Assembly: GCA_032620915.1 (NCBI GenBank)
Contig: CP136052.1
Coordinates: forward strand, 2,984,001 to 3,048,000
DNA: 64,000 nt
Reading direction: 5' to 3'
DNA from: Oscillospiraceae bacterium NTUH-002-81
Lineage (GTDB): Bacteria > Bacillota > Clostridia > Lachnospirales > Lachnospiraceae
Shown piece by piece: positions 8,808 through 17,646 of this stretch. The notes under the pieces were generated by a model. It searched no databases, was not told the DNA's origin, and saw nothing but the letters and a program-made list of their open reading frames with translations. Each line of letters opens with the position of its first letter. The stretch's first letter is position 1. A program made the translations under genes and the position numbers.

Positions 8808-10756
8808 TTATATTGCTTCTCCGGCTTTCTGCTCGGATTGCTTACGATGATAATAGGCAAGCTGTTTCTGCCTGCGGTTGATTGCCTTACATTCCTCGGA
8901 GCATAGCACCTCCCTGACCGTTGGACGGCCAGAAGGGCATGCCGCAAATCTTGCAGACCTTTTGACGGAAGGTGTGGTTGCCCTTTTCGGCATAGCGTTT
9001 CTTTTTCTTTTTCGGCTTGCTGATGGGCTTTCGTGCAATCGGTGTTGCAAAACCTCTGCCTTGTGCTGTTTGGATAAAACTCTTTGCCGCATTGTTCGCA
9101 GATACGCTTCGGGTACTTATGACCGTCATTCGCCGCCCAGCGTTCTGCCTTGGCTTTGGCTCGATGGGCAACATTACTCTCACGCTGCCGGTTCTTCTTT
9201 CGCTTGACCTTTTCCGCCGCTTCTCGCTCGGCCTTCCGCTTTGCTTCGGCAGTTTCCTTTTCGGAAAGCGGGAGGTCAAACTGCCCGATGAAGTTATAGT
9301 AGATGTCCACCTGCTGCTGTCGGTTCGGCTTTTTGCCTATGGCTTCGTGAATAACGATTTTATCAATTAGTTCACACGCCATCTCTTTTGTCAGCTCTGC
9401 GGGCTGCTTATACTTCTTGATGAGCCTGATAAACCGCCCGATATGGGCAGAGGACGCTTTTGTTTGCTCCAACTTCTCCTGAATTTCTGATACTTGGCTC
9501 TCAAGGCTGTCCTGCTCAGCAGAATATTTTTTCATCAGGGACTTGTACTGCTTTTCAGGCAGCAGACCTGAAATGAAATTCTCATAAAGACTTCCAATCA
9601 GGCGGTCAAGCTCATTCAGTCTGCGGTTGATTGTCTGAAGTTCTTCCTTTTGCTTTTGCGGTTTACTGTTCGCCTGTGCTTCCCATTTGCTTTTCAATTC
9701 TTCGGCAAAGCCACGCTCATCTGCGATAATGTGGCTTGAAAGGCGTTGGATAGAACGCAGCACCAACTGATAGAGGACTTTGTCGCTGATATGATGGATG
9801 GTGCAGTTCACGGTTCTGTTCCCGTAGCTGCTGCATCGGAACGAGTGATAGGGTTCTCCGCTTTTGTAGTAATTCGTCTGATAGGACATCTTACTGCCGC
9901 AATCAGCGCAATACACAAGACCGGGCAATAAGCATTCCTCTTGGTGCGTCCCTTCCTTTATACGGCGTGTGGCGTGTTTCAATCTTCTGTGCGCCTGCTC
10001 CCAAAGCTCGCTGTCAACGATTGGCTCGTGGGTGTCCTCAAACACAAGGCGTTCCTCATCGGTGGCAAAGCGGCGTTCATCGGTCTTAAAATTCGTTCCA
10101 ATGGGCTTTCTCAGCACAGTATGACCGAGATATTCCTGTCGGTTTAAAATCTCTCTTACCGTGTTTGCGTTCCAGTTTGTGCAGCCGTACTCTGCTTTTC
10201 GGTTGCATTGTTCGGGGTGATATTGGAGGGTGTACGCCGATGGAATCAGCACCTTTTCCTCCGTTAGCTGTCTTGCAATTGCCGGAGGTGTCAAGCCCTC
10301 TGCCGCAAGCTCAAAGATGTGTTTTACCACCTGAGAAGCAACAGGATCGACCACTAAGGTCTGTTTATCTTCGGGCAGTCGATTGTAGCCGTAGGGAATG
10401 CTGCCGGAGCAGCGTTTTCCGTCGCTCATACGGGACAGGAAGATGGACTTTATCTTGTTGCTGGTGTCCTTGGCGTACCACTCGTTCATTATGTTGAGGA
10501 ACGGGGTGAAGTCGTTATCCTGCTCCCAATCCCTAAATACGTCGGCGAGGGGACTGGGAGATTTCAGAAGCGCTTTGGCCTGCGCATCCGGCAGATCATT
10601 GTATTCCATCGAAAGAAGAATGTCCTCCCGAACCGTGTACTCATAGGTGTGGTTCAGAACTTCTTCCGAAGGCTGGGAAAGCAGCCATTCCCGATAGGTT
10701 TCCTGCTCGGCAAACATCTTTTGATATAATGCTGTGTTCAACTCTGCATTGGTCAT
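8808..10756 (-). pseudogene. Large serine recombinase relic fused to a DUF3848 N-terminus
   Basis: From 10756 the first about 70 residues (TALYQKMFAEQETYREWLLS and onward) belong to a DUF3848-type protein. At about 10520-10540 the frame passes without a break into a large serine recombinase at DFTPFLNIMNEWYAKDTSNK, just after where the catalytic domain should be. The recombinase, zinc-ribbon (CADCGSKM) and coiled-coil domains follow. The catalytic serine domain is missing, so the protein cannot recombine DNA. The C-terminal zinc-finger part is frameshifted twice, each explained by one extra base: in the A-run at about 9000-9013 and in a GGG at 8912-8914. The true C-terminus ends at 8808. RBS GGAGGT precedes 10756. 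It probably formed by deletion inside a Tn4451-like element. Confidence 0.75.
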
Positions 10757-10787
10757 GTAGTAATACCTCCGTTTTGATTTTGATATA

Positions 10788-10825
10788 GAAAAAGCCGACT
10801 GGCTCTCAAAAGAACACCAATCGGC
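10788..10825 (-). terminator. Terminator of the AbiE operon
   Basis: GCCGACTGG (10794-10802) pairs with CCAATCGGC (10817-10825) with one G-T pair. On the minus strand it is followed by TTTTTCTAT. It closes the toxin gene that ends at 10846. Confidence 0.8.
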
Positions 10826-10845
10826 GATGTATATGAATTTTTATG

Positions 10846-11895
10846 TTAGCCCTGCAATTCGGCCAATAATCTGTCTGTTTTTATAACATAGGCGTATGCC
10901 GCAGGATTGACCTTTCTCATATAGCGAAGAGAAGCCAATTTTTCCTGCTCTATCTTCATATCCAAGAACTTCGCATAGTCATTTACGCGCAGATATTCTG
11001 TATCCGACAACAGACATGCAACCATATACATGATCTTAGCAGCTCTCCCAGCGGCAATCTCTGGCGTATAGTTCTCGGCATAAATATGGCTTCTCAGTTC
11101 CCGAATACCCTTTACATAAATCGGATATTCCTCTTTGCTCACTTTTCCACGGGATGCAATGCACAATGCAGCTTCAAAAGTATCCCACAAGCAATCTTTA
11201 CTGTTGCTTTCAATTCCTCGATAAGCGATTTCCGCCTGTGCAATTTTCCCATATGTAGGTCCTATCTGCTGAAAATCTGTAAATATCTCCAGCAGAGAAG
11301 ATACATCATAGAACTGCTTCATGACTTCCATGTCTTTTCCGCAATTTAACGGAATACCTGTGGTGTGTGGAGCAAATGCTGTCAATTTATCCGCCAGAAT
11401 GCAGTTTGCTGACGGTAGGGAAACAGTAAGATATTCCGGTTCTGTCAAAAGAAGATCATTCTGAATTTCTTTTTGAACCAGCTCTGAGTAATGATTGTGT
11501 TCAAACAGAACATCCAGAAGAATGTAGAATGGTCTGTTATTGATTGGAGAATCATAAGTGAACTTAAAGTGCCTTTTTTCAATATTGTTCTTTCCAATCC
11601 ACTTCTGTTCCTCAACAGCCTTAAAAGGGAAAATCTCCGATGCTCGATCCAAATACTTATCCAAATCTGTACCCGGTTCAGCAATAATATCAATATCTGT
11701 AGATAACCGACGCGGATGTTCCATCAGCAGCATAAGGCAGGTGCCACCTTTGAAAATAAAGGGCATACCAACCTTCGCAAGTGCTTCCAACAGTCCAAAC
11801 GCATATACAGCACGTTCCAAAAGTACAGGATCTCTGCGACTGGTCCTTTGCAGCTCTCTAATATGTTCTTCGGCAAAATTCTCTTGTAACAGCAT
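10846..11895 (-). CDS. abiEii: AbiEii-type nucleotidyltransferase toxin
   Basis: The 349-residue protein carries the nucleotidyltransferase core FKGGTCLMLL near residue 48 and RRLSTDIDII near residue 61, with the paired acidic residues of the pol-beta-like fold. This is the signature of AbiEii toxins, which transfer nucleotides to RNA targets and arrest growth (type IV toxin-antitoxin and abortive phage infection). The gene starts 4 bp after the stop of the regulator at 11900, in the usual antitoxin-first order. A terminator follows. The catalytic motif is intact, so the toxin is probably functional. Confidence 0.8.
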   Translation of the reverse strand: MLLQENFAEEHIRELQRTSRRDPVLLERAVYAFGLLEALAKVGMPFIFKGGTCLMLLMEHPRRLSTDIDIIAEPGTDLDKYLDRASEIFPFKAVEEQKWIGKNNIEKRHFKFTYDSPINNRPFYILLDVLFEHNHYSELVQKEIQNDLLLTEPEYLTVSLPSANCILADKLTAFAPHTTGIPLNCGKDMEVMKQFYDVSSLLEIFTDFQQIGPTYGKIAQAEIAYRGIESNSKDCLWDTFEAALCIASRGKVSKEEYPIYVKGIRELRSHIYAENYTPEIAAGRAAKIMYMVACLLSDTEYLRVNDYAKFLDMKIEQEKLASLRYMRKVNPAAYAYVIKTDRLLAELQG

Positions 11896-11899
11896 ATCT

Positions 11900-12637
11900 T
11901 TACCTCTTTGTTCGTAATGTGATGTTTGTTTTCTCTCTAATCAGTTTCTTAATTTTTTTATCAACGGCTCTGCGTGCTGCATATCGAAATAGACAACTCT
12001 CATCTACCACATACATGGAAAATGCGTCCTCATATATAGTCGGATATTCACTCTCACTGACAGAATCAAGCAGTAGCGGGTCTGCAACTATATCAACAAG
12101 CAATTTCTCCAATCGTGTATGCCATGGGATTCCAGCGCTTTTCGGTGCCTCTGTTGTGAGCTTGTTAATAACAATCATATTGTCGCTCCAATACTGGTGA
12201 TACATTTCCAGTGTTGGGTTAATAAACACTTTTCCAAAATACTGGTCCTTTAGCATGTCAAACACAAATTCTATTACATCAGATTCCACAGATAAAAACA
12301 GAACATTATGTGCAAGTTGATGATTCACAAAATCATTGAGCTGAATCAGTTCCAGGATAGAAAAATCTACCAGCGGATATTGTTCCTGTATCAAAGATGC
12401 CACTTCTACCGCCAGATCAGAGTATTCGTGGTCATATGGTCTTGCATTATTACCAGGAAGGCAGTACAGGCCGTTACCAACACGAGCCAGATCACCATCT
12501 TTAACCATTGACGCAAATCTTTTATAAAAGGAAGCATCGCTTAATTGATATCCAGCGTTACGGAACGATTGTAATACTTGTTGCCTGTTGAAACATTTTT
12601 GATTCTTTACACCTTCAAAATATCTCGAATCGGTCAT
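11900..12637 (-). CDS. AbiEi-like antitoxin/transcriptional regulator (DUF6577-like)
   Basis: A 245-residue protein with an N-terminal winged-helix region (residues about 1-70, including RQQVLQSFRNAGYQLSDASF) and a C-terminal region ending in many Lys/Arg residues. This is the layout of AbiEi-type antitoxins, which neutralise AbiEii and repress their own promoter. The RBS AGGTGTAGG-like GGAGGT at 12644-12649 supports the ATG at 12637. Upstream lies a strong promoter bracketed by matching palindromes, consistent with autoregulation. The family label DUF6577 is from memory and less certain than the pairing with AbiEii. Confidence 0.7.
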   Translation of the reverse strand: MTDSRYFEGVKNQKCFNRQQVLQSFRNAGYQLSDASFYKRFASMVKDGDLARVGNGLYCLPGNNARPYDHEYSDLAVEVASLIQEQYPLVDFSILELIQLNDFVNHQLAHNVLFLSVESDVIEFVFDMLKDQYFGKVFINPTLEMYHQYWSDNMIVINKLTTEAPKSAGIPWHTRLEKLLVDIVADPLLLDSVSESEYPTIYEDAFSMYVVDESCLFRYAARRAVDKKIKKLIREKTNITLRTKR

Positions 12638-12658
12638 TCCTACACCTCCATCTGATTA

Positions 12659-12767
12659 TTTTTGCGGCAGTAAACGTCATTTGCTGCCGCTACAATAACA
12701 GTATATTCATGTCAAACGCTTTTGTCAATATTTTTGCGGCAGTAATCTCGTTTTACTGCCGCAAAAA
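12659..12767 (-). promoter_or_regulatory. AbiE promoter bracketed by two palindromic operators
   Basis: On the minus strand, TTGACA (12723-12728) and TATACT (12700-12705) are separated by exactly 17 bp. Upstream lies a perfect 15-bp inverted repeat TTTTTGCGGCAGTAA (12731-12745 and 12753-12767). Downstream, between the -10 and the gene, is a second palindrome with the same GCGGCAG half-site (12664-12670 and 12684-12690). AbiEi antitoxins are known to bind inverted repeats in their promoter for negative autoregulation, and these sites fit that well. Confidence 0.8.
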
Positions 12768-12813
12768 TAGTTCTTCTATATAGTATGACCGATATCTCCA
12801 ATTCTATGCACAT

Positions 12814-12966
12814 TCAAATCGTTTTGATTTTTTTGAGATACGCCACCGCATCGGTATGACCACGGAAGTAAATCTGCTGTCGCTCCATATCATCCCGCTG
12901 ACGTACCAGATGCAGATACTGTGTAAAGGCTGCGTGTTCCTTAGCGGTCAATCGAATTTCTCCGCT
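12814..12966 (-). pseudogene. C-terminal fragment of a small mobile-element protein
   Basis: A minus-strand frame ends at 12814 and reads LTAKEHAAFTQYLHLVRQRD, then RQQIYFRGHTDAVAYLKK. This matches, from memory, short conserved proteins of unknown function in clostridial conjugative elements. The N-terminal part is replaced by unrelated sequence beyond about 12966. The stretch 12967-13240 carries open frames on both strands that I cannot assign. Confidence 0.45.
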
Positions 12967-13240
12967 AGGTGTAGATATGTATCCTGCTTATAATTTGATG
13001 TCTGCCAATTTTCGAAGAACAGGAGCTCCTTTTTTCCAGCTAAAATGTGAGCGGTCTCATCGGAAAAACTAGGCGTATTTTTCCCATCGCCAACGCTAAC
13101 CGTCGTAGGGAAGGCATACTCTTCTGGTTGGCACAATATTCCTAAATCTGCTAATTGGGAAAATTCTTCTCTGGAACAAGAAATCTGAATAGAATAAAGC
13201 CGGAGGAATAGGGGCATAATGCTCCTGCAGGATCAAATCC

Positions 13241-13426
13241 TTGGCCCAGTTCCGAAGAATCTCTGCCGCAAACAGAGAAGAACGCTGCAAGCAACCAGTC
13301 ACACTGCGGCTTTCCCCTCAAACAATCAGACGTGCAAAATCCCTTGGTAAAGGATACACTTCCGTTCTCAGTCGCATACTTGAAAGCGCCCTTGAAAACC
13401 CGGATATTGTAAAACATTATCTTTGA
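13241..13426 (+). pseudogene. BrnA/RHH-like antitoxin fragment
   Basis: The frame contains CKQPVTLRLSPQTIRRAKSL and GKGYTSVLSRILESAL, the pattern of BrnA-type ribbon-helix-helix antitoxin C-termini. There is no normal start: the frame opens only at a TTG at 13241, and the first residues overlap an open frame on the other strand. No toxin gene (BrnT) is next to it. I treat it as a remnant. Confidence 0.45.
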
Positions 13427-13538
13427 TAAGTAAGCGCCTCATAATCCACCGTCCGGCAAGATCAAAGTAGAGATGAGATAATGAGACCGAGGTATCAGAA
13501 GACCCATCGGTACCAAAAGTCTCAAGGAGGTCTCAGGA

Positions 13539-13949
13539 ATGCCGGACGAGTTTCAAACCCTGAAAAAAGAGAGAAGTATCGAAATCATAAAAGCGTGCAA
13601 CGGAAGCGGTATGCCAAAGCGGCAATGGTGCCGGGAGCATGGGATCAGCTACAGCACGTTCATGCGTTGGCAGAGGATCCTGCGAAATGAGCTTGCGGGA
13701 GAGATCATGGTTACACAGGCAGTGGTTCCACTGCAAATCGAGCCGCAAGCTTCCCGCTGTACGCCTGCTCAGGAAGTCACGATACAGAAAGACGGTATCT
13801 CCATCAGCATGCACGGAGTAAGCAGCGATACGGCGAATATGTTCGATTTCAACGAGCAAACAAAGCAACCTATCTTGAATTTTTTAAGCAGAATAGCAGA
13901 TCCCATATTATCGTTGACGGCCGTGCCTACACGATTGACCAATTTTTAA
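13539..13949 (+). pseudogene. IS66 accessory protein TnpA, remnant of an IS66 element
   Basis: Residues about 12-60 (IIKACNGSGMPKRQWCREHG, then FMRWQRILRNELAGEI) match TnpA accessory proteins of IS66-family elements. The rest of the element (TnpB, TnpC transposase) is absent. After about 13860 the frame reads into a different fragment, whose own frame gives NSRSHIIVDGRAYTIDQFLK and stops at 13961. So two unrelated gene pieces are joined here. Confidence 0.6.
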
Positions 13950-14086
13950 AACTATACTGATTTGAGCACTATCTGGGCTATCCCGGATAGTGCTCTTTGG
14001 TTACGGGCGATTATTGTGCGGATACTTTTTTCTTTCTTTTTTTCCCGGTTTATGTTAGACTGAAGCTACTTTGAAAGGAGGCGCCT

Positions 14087-15307
14087 ATGAAACGCTTTTT
14101 TGGCCGCGCTTTTGGCGGCATTGACTGTATTTACCCTTACAGGCTGCGGAAAAACAGAGAATCCCGCTGAACCGGTGACGCCGGGACAGGCAGAGGAACC
14201 CGCCACGCCCACGGAACCGGAGCTGACGCCGGAGGAAATCGCGGAACAGGAACGTCTGGCGGCGGAAAAGGCCCGTGAAGAACGGCTGCAGGGACTACTG
14301 GACTCCATGACCTTAGAGGAAAAGGTGGGACAGCTTTTCTTCGTCCGGTGCCCGGAGACCAACGCCGTGGAGGATATTTCCACCTACCATTTAGGAGGCT
14401 ATCTGCTGTTCGGACGAGACTACAAGGACGGCGACAACTGGCTGACGTGGGAGCAGTTCATCCAGAAAATCGAGAGCTACCAGGATGCGACCGCTATCCC
14501 CCTGTTTATTGGAAGCGACGAGGAGGGCGGCACCGTCACCCGGGCCAGCCGAAACCCTAACCTCTTCTCTGAACCCTTCAAATCTCCTCAGAAGCTGAAC
14601 TACATCGGCGGCATTGAAGAAATTCTCCGGGATACGGACACCCGAAGCCGGGAGCTGCGGGCACTGGGCATCAATGTAAATTTCGCGCCGGTGTGCGACG
14701 TGTCCACCGACCCGAAGGATTTCATCTATGACCGGACGCTGGGGCAGGACGCGAACATGACAGCGGATTATGTGAGGCTGGTGGTGCCGGCCATGACAGA
14801 GGGCGGTACGCTGCCGGTACTGAAGCACTTCCCCGGCTACGGTAATAACGCAGACACCCACACCGGCATCGCCGTGGATCAGCGGCCGATGGAGACCTTT
14901 GAGACTGCCGACCTGCTGCCCTTCAAGGCGGGGATCGAGGCCGGGACTCCCTTTTGTGCTGGTGAGCCACAACATCGTCAACTGCATGGACCCGGAGCTG
15001 CCGGCGTCCCTCTCCCCCTGCCGTTCACAAAATTCTGCGGGAAGAATGCGGCTTTGACGGCATCGCCATCACCGACGATCTGGCGATGGACGCCGTGAAG
15101 GCCTACGCCAAGGACGGCGCTGTAGTTGTGCTGGCCTTGCAAGCGGGAAACGATATGGTTGTTACCACGGACTACCGGACCCAGATCCCCGCCGTCATTG
15201 CGGCGGTGCAGGAGGGCACATTGGATGAAAGCGTCATCGATGACGCCTGTCTCCGGGTACTGCGGTGCAAGGACACCTTTTTGAGGATCCCAGAAAACAA
15301 TCCCTGA
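14087..15307 (+). CDS. Family 3 glycosidase lipoprotein (NagZ-like), frame-disrupted three times
   Basis: A perfect RBS (AAAGGAGG) precedes ATG 14087. Read with three single-base corrections, the protein starts MKRFLAALLAALTVFTLTGC, a lipoprotein signal with its lipobox. After an acidic linker come MTLEEKVGQLFFVRCPETNA, LKHFPGYGNNADTHTG (the conserved KHFPG substrate-binding loop) and GIAITDDLAMDAV with the nucleophile Asp of family 3 beta-N-acetylhexosaminidases. The breaks lie at T6 (14096-14101), T4 (14952-14955) and C5 (15014-15018), and each is repaired by removing one base. Such enzymes release GlcNAc from muropeptides or glycans outside the cell. The three breaks may be sequencing errors or real decay. 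Confidence 0.75.
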
Positions 15308-15436
15308 TTGGATATTCCATGAAAACAGCCTGATTTGCTGCATTTTTTTGAAAATGTGCAACCAAAACGCCTCTTTTTTCGTCTTTCCTTGTGAACAGCT
15401 ATTGGAAAGACCGGTCTATGGGAAAGGAGCATTTCT

Positions 15437-15516
15437 ATGAAAAAGTCTCTGCGTTTTTGCGTTTTACTAACTTTCGCCGCCGCGCTGCTGACGGTCTCCG
15501 TCTTTGCGGACACTTT
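15437..15516 (+). pseudogene. 5' stub of a secreted protein gene
   Basis: GGAAAGGAG precedes ATG 15437, and the product begins MKKSLRFCVLLTFAAALLTV followed by SVFADT, a complete signal peptide with an Ala-x-Ala-like cleavage site. The coding sequence then runs straight into a perfect hairpin at 15517 and inverted foreign sequence. The gene was cut by the insertion or rearrangement that brought the group II intron fragment. Confidence 0.55.
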
Positions 15517-15563
15517 GATAAGAAGAAACCCACCTCATATGCAGAGGTGGGTTTCTTCTTATC
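15517..15563. terminator. Perfect 20-bp inverted repeat hairpin
   Basis: GATAAGAAGAAACCCACCTC (15517-15536) and its exact complement (15544-15563) enclose a 7-base loop. On the plus strand the stem is followed by ATTTTTC, as in an intrinsic terminator. On the minus strand it is not followed by T. It sits exactly at the junction between the truncated secreted protein and the foreign segment, so it may also mark the end of an inserted element. Confidence 0.6.
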
Positions 15564-15733
15564 ATTTTTCAACTATCCAAATATGTTCTGGACTAAATCG
15601 AAATGTGTACTTTATATCTTTATTGAAATTAGACTTACCAGTCGTCATTGCAATCACCGTATATTTTTTCTTGCCTCTAAATCCGACCTTGTTAAAATCT
15701 GTGACACCGAAGCCGTCGGCACATATAGACATA
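15562..15733 (-). pseudogene. Unidentified C-terminal gene fragment
   Basis: In a different frame from the intron protein, the minus strand reads ADGFGVTDFNKVGFRGKKKY, then TVIAMTTGKS and SPEHIWIVEK to a stop inside the hairpin. The low-Cys, Lys/Phe-rich composition looks like real protein, but I do not recognise it. It appears joined to the truncated reverse transcriptase at about 15740. Confidence 0.35.
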
Positions 15734-16532
15734 GCATCCTATTCTTGCAGATGATTACTGTATCATCTGCGTACCTTACAAGAATACCGTGAGTAAATCC
15801 ATACTTTTCCCACAGTCTGTCCAGTGTATTTAAGTAGATGTTTGCCAATAACGGAGATATAACTGAACCTTGACTTGTTCCCTGTTCAGAAATTGTCAGT
15901 ACATTTCCGTATAATACTCCTGATACTAACCATTGTCTTATCAGCTTCAATATCCTACGGTCTGATATTCTCTGCTCTACCAGTTTCATCAGCTTATCTT
16001 GGTTTACGTTATCAAAGAACTTCTCAATATCTGCGTCTACTACATAATAGCCCTTGTTGTTACACGCTTTTCTTACCACTTCCAGTGCTTGCTTGGCACT
16101 TCTTTTCGGTCGGAATCCATAGGAACAATCTCTAAAGTCAGCTTCGAATACTGGCTCTATTGCTATCTTGGTAGCCATCTGCACAATTCTGTCCTTGACT
16201 GTTGGTATTCCAAGAGGTCTTTCACTTCCGTCTGGTTTTGGTATCATAACTCGCTTTACTGGGGATGGTTTGTACTTTCCATCCATCAGTTCCGATTTGA
16301 TTTCTGACAGGTATTTTTCAATTCCCATCTCTTCAATATCTTCGATTCTGATACCATCTACACCACTGGAACCTTTGTTAGCTTTTACCCGTTTCCATGC
16401 TTCAAAAAGTATATCATCCCGATATACCTTATCGTAAAGTACATGAAATCTTCGGCTATCGCATTTCTTGGCTGTCAGATATAGTTTGTTTTGAAGTTGT
16501 CGAACTTTTTCTTTGGAGTTGTTAGTCTGCAT
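15654..16532 (-). pseudogene. ltrA: Group II intron reverse transcriptase, truncated
   Basis: Residues 1-264 are a typical group II intron-encoded protein: RPLGIPTVKDRIVQMA, YGFRPKRSAKQALE, DADIEKFFDNV, GTSQGSVISPLLANIY and the polymerase motif YADDTVII. At about 15741 the sequence stops matching. The last 28 residues are unrelated, so the thumb, maturase (X) and endonuclease domains are missing. Without the X domain it should not splice or retrohome on its own. The intron RNA 5' part lies upstream. Confidence 0.85.
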
Positions 16533-17040
16533 GACATTCTCTCACTCTTACCCTCTCTACAAACGTGAATGAAGCAAGGAACCTTCCCATAGACTGCGTT
16601 TTCTTGCACAGGCATTATCGGTACTATGTTCCTCTCCGACTCCCTCCCATCAGAAATACGATTTCGCCAAGCTTATACGCTTTCTTTTTACCTTTCGGTG
16701 ATGGGTAGGGTCTCTCCAGTTCCGAACCACACTTTTCATACATACCGTTTCCTCTATACCGAGGGATTCCTCTGTGCTGCTTTCCAGTTTCTTCACACGT
16801 TCCATGGCTTTCACCCATATACCCAAGGTTCAGCTTCCCTTTGCTCTCTTTTCAGAGACCCTTTTAACGATACGGCAGAATTCACTTTATGTTACGGTCT
16901 GTATAATTGCTCGCCCCTCTTACCGAGGTTACTTTATCCACTCGCTTAGTACCCTGCATTACTGCAACGCACCGAGTTTAGCTATACGGCTCACTGGCGA
17001 TTACCGTGACCGGACTTACACCGGCTAGTGTGGTCCAGCT
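16533..17040 (-). ncRNA. Group II intron RNA, 5' domains only
   Basis: The 500 bp upstream of the reverse transcriptase is non-coding and highly structured on the minus strand. It begins near 17050 with GTGTGTCCAGC and has a complementary GCTGGACCACAC, then GGTGTAAGTCCGGTCACGG, features usual for domain I of bacterial group II introns. The 3' part (catalytic domains V and VI) would follow the reverse transcriptase but is absent because that gene is truncated at about 15741. The exact 5' boundary is uncertain by a few bases. Confidence 0.6.
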
Positions 17041-17065
17041 TCGCTGGACACACGAAATAGAAAAA

Positions 17066-17103
17066 AGCCGCCACTTCAAAATTAACAGTGAAGTGACGGC
17101 TCT
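17066..17103. terminator. Bidirectional hairpin terminator
   Basis: AGCCGCCACTTC (17066-17077) pairs with GAAGTGACGGCT (17090-17101) with one mismatch. A-rich sequence precedes and T-rich sequence follows, so it could work in both directions. The stretch 17104-17260 holds no gene. Confidence 0.6.
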
Positions 17104-17260
17104 TTCTATCGCCGGAATACGAGTTCCTGAAATGAAAAAAAACACCCAGCATTTATACTGTGTGCTACATCAAATTCATATTCAATTATTCAAATTAGCT
17201 CAAACTATGCCAAACTGCCACAGCCAAAAAACGAGGGGAAGGAGGGCTGAAAAGCACCCC

Positions 17261-17373
17261 AAAAATCGGCTCTCGGTTAACCACTTTGGGAACCACTTCC
17301 CCCTCTTTTTTGCCCTCTTTTTGGCCAGTTAACCACTTGCGGACCACTAAAAATCGGATGAATTCGGCTCTCG
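17261..17373. repeat. Short direct repeats near the attachment site
   Basis: GTTAACCACTTTGGGAACCA (from 17276) recurs as GTTAACCACTTGCGGACCAC (from 17328), a spacing of 52 bp. A second pair, ATCGG-CTCTCG-type (17264-17275, 17362-17373), flanks them. They lie between the integrase gene's downstream side and a terminator. Arm-type integrase binding sites are one explanation. Confidence 0.4.
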
Positions 17374-17418
17374 TTTTGCCAAATTTGGTCAAACTTTTGT
17401 CACCCGTTTAGATATAGC

Positions 17419-17452
17419 AAAAGCCCGGAAAACCTTGATTTTCCGGGCTTTT
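17419..17452. terminator. Bidirectional terminator next to the rpsI 3' copy
   Basis: A perfect 14-bp stem, AAAAGCCCGGAAAA (17419-17432) and its complement (17439-17452), with a 6-base loop and T-runs on both sides. It lies 32 bp past the rpsI-like stop codon on the minus strand, where a ribosomal-protein operon terminator would be expected. Confidence 0.8.
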
Positions 17453-17483
17453 TGAACCATTTTGATATAGTCTGAGCAGTCGA

Positions 17484-17534
17484 TTATCGCTTGCTGAACT
17501 GAGGTGCGCGACGTGCAGCCTTGAGACCGTATTT
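17484..17534 (-). other. Attachment site: copy of the 3' end of rpsI
   Basis: The minus strand encodes KYGLKAARRAPQFSKR and a stop (17484-17486), which is the conserved C-terminus of ribosomal protein S9. Upstream of it the frame has stop codons, so only this tail is present, not the gene. The 3' end of rpsI is a known integration site for integrative conjugative elements, which leave such a duplicate at one end. The integrase gene lies 110 bp away in the right place to be the element's terminal gene. No second copy occurs in this window. Confidence 0.75.
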
Positions 17535-17646
17535 CACGAAACCGAAGCTCGATTTTGCTTGATTTTACGCGGTTTTTCAAGCTTTTTGCTCTTCGTCCAC
17601 CAGTTCTTAAACCCACGATTTTGTAGGCTTTTGTCGGATTTTAACC

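Noticed and set aside
13067..13240. Minus-strand frame with QPEEYAFPTTVSVGDGKNTP
   Set aside because: It looks protein-like but has no start, overlaps other frames and could not be tied to a family, so I did not call a gene.
15654..17040. Group II intron region read as an active retroelement
   Set aside because: The maturase and endonuclease domains and the RNA catalytic domains V and VI are missing.
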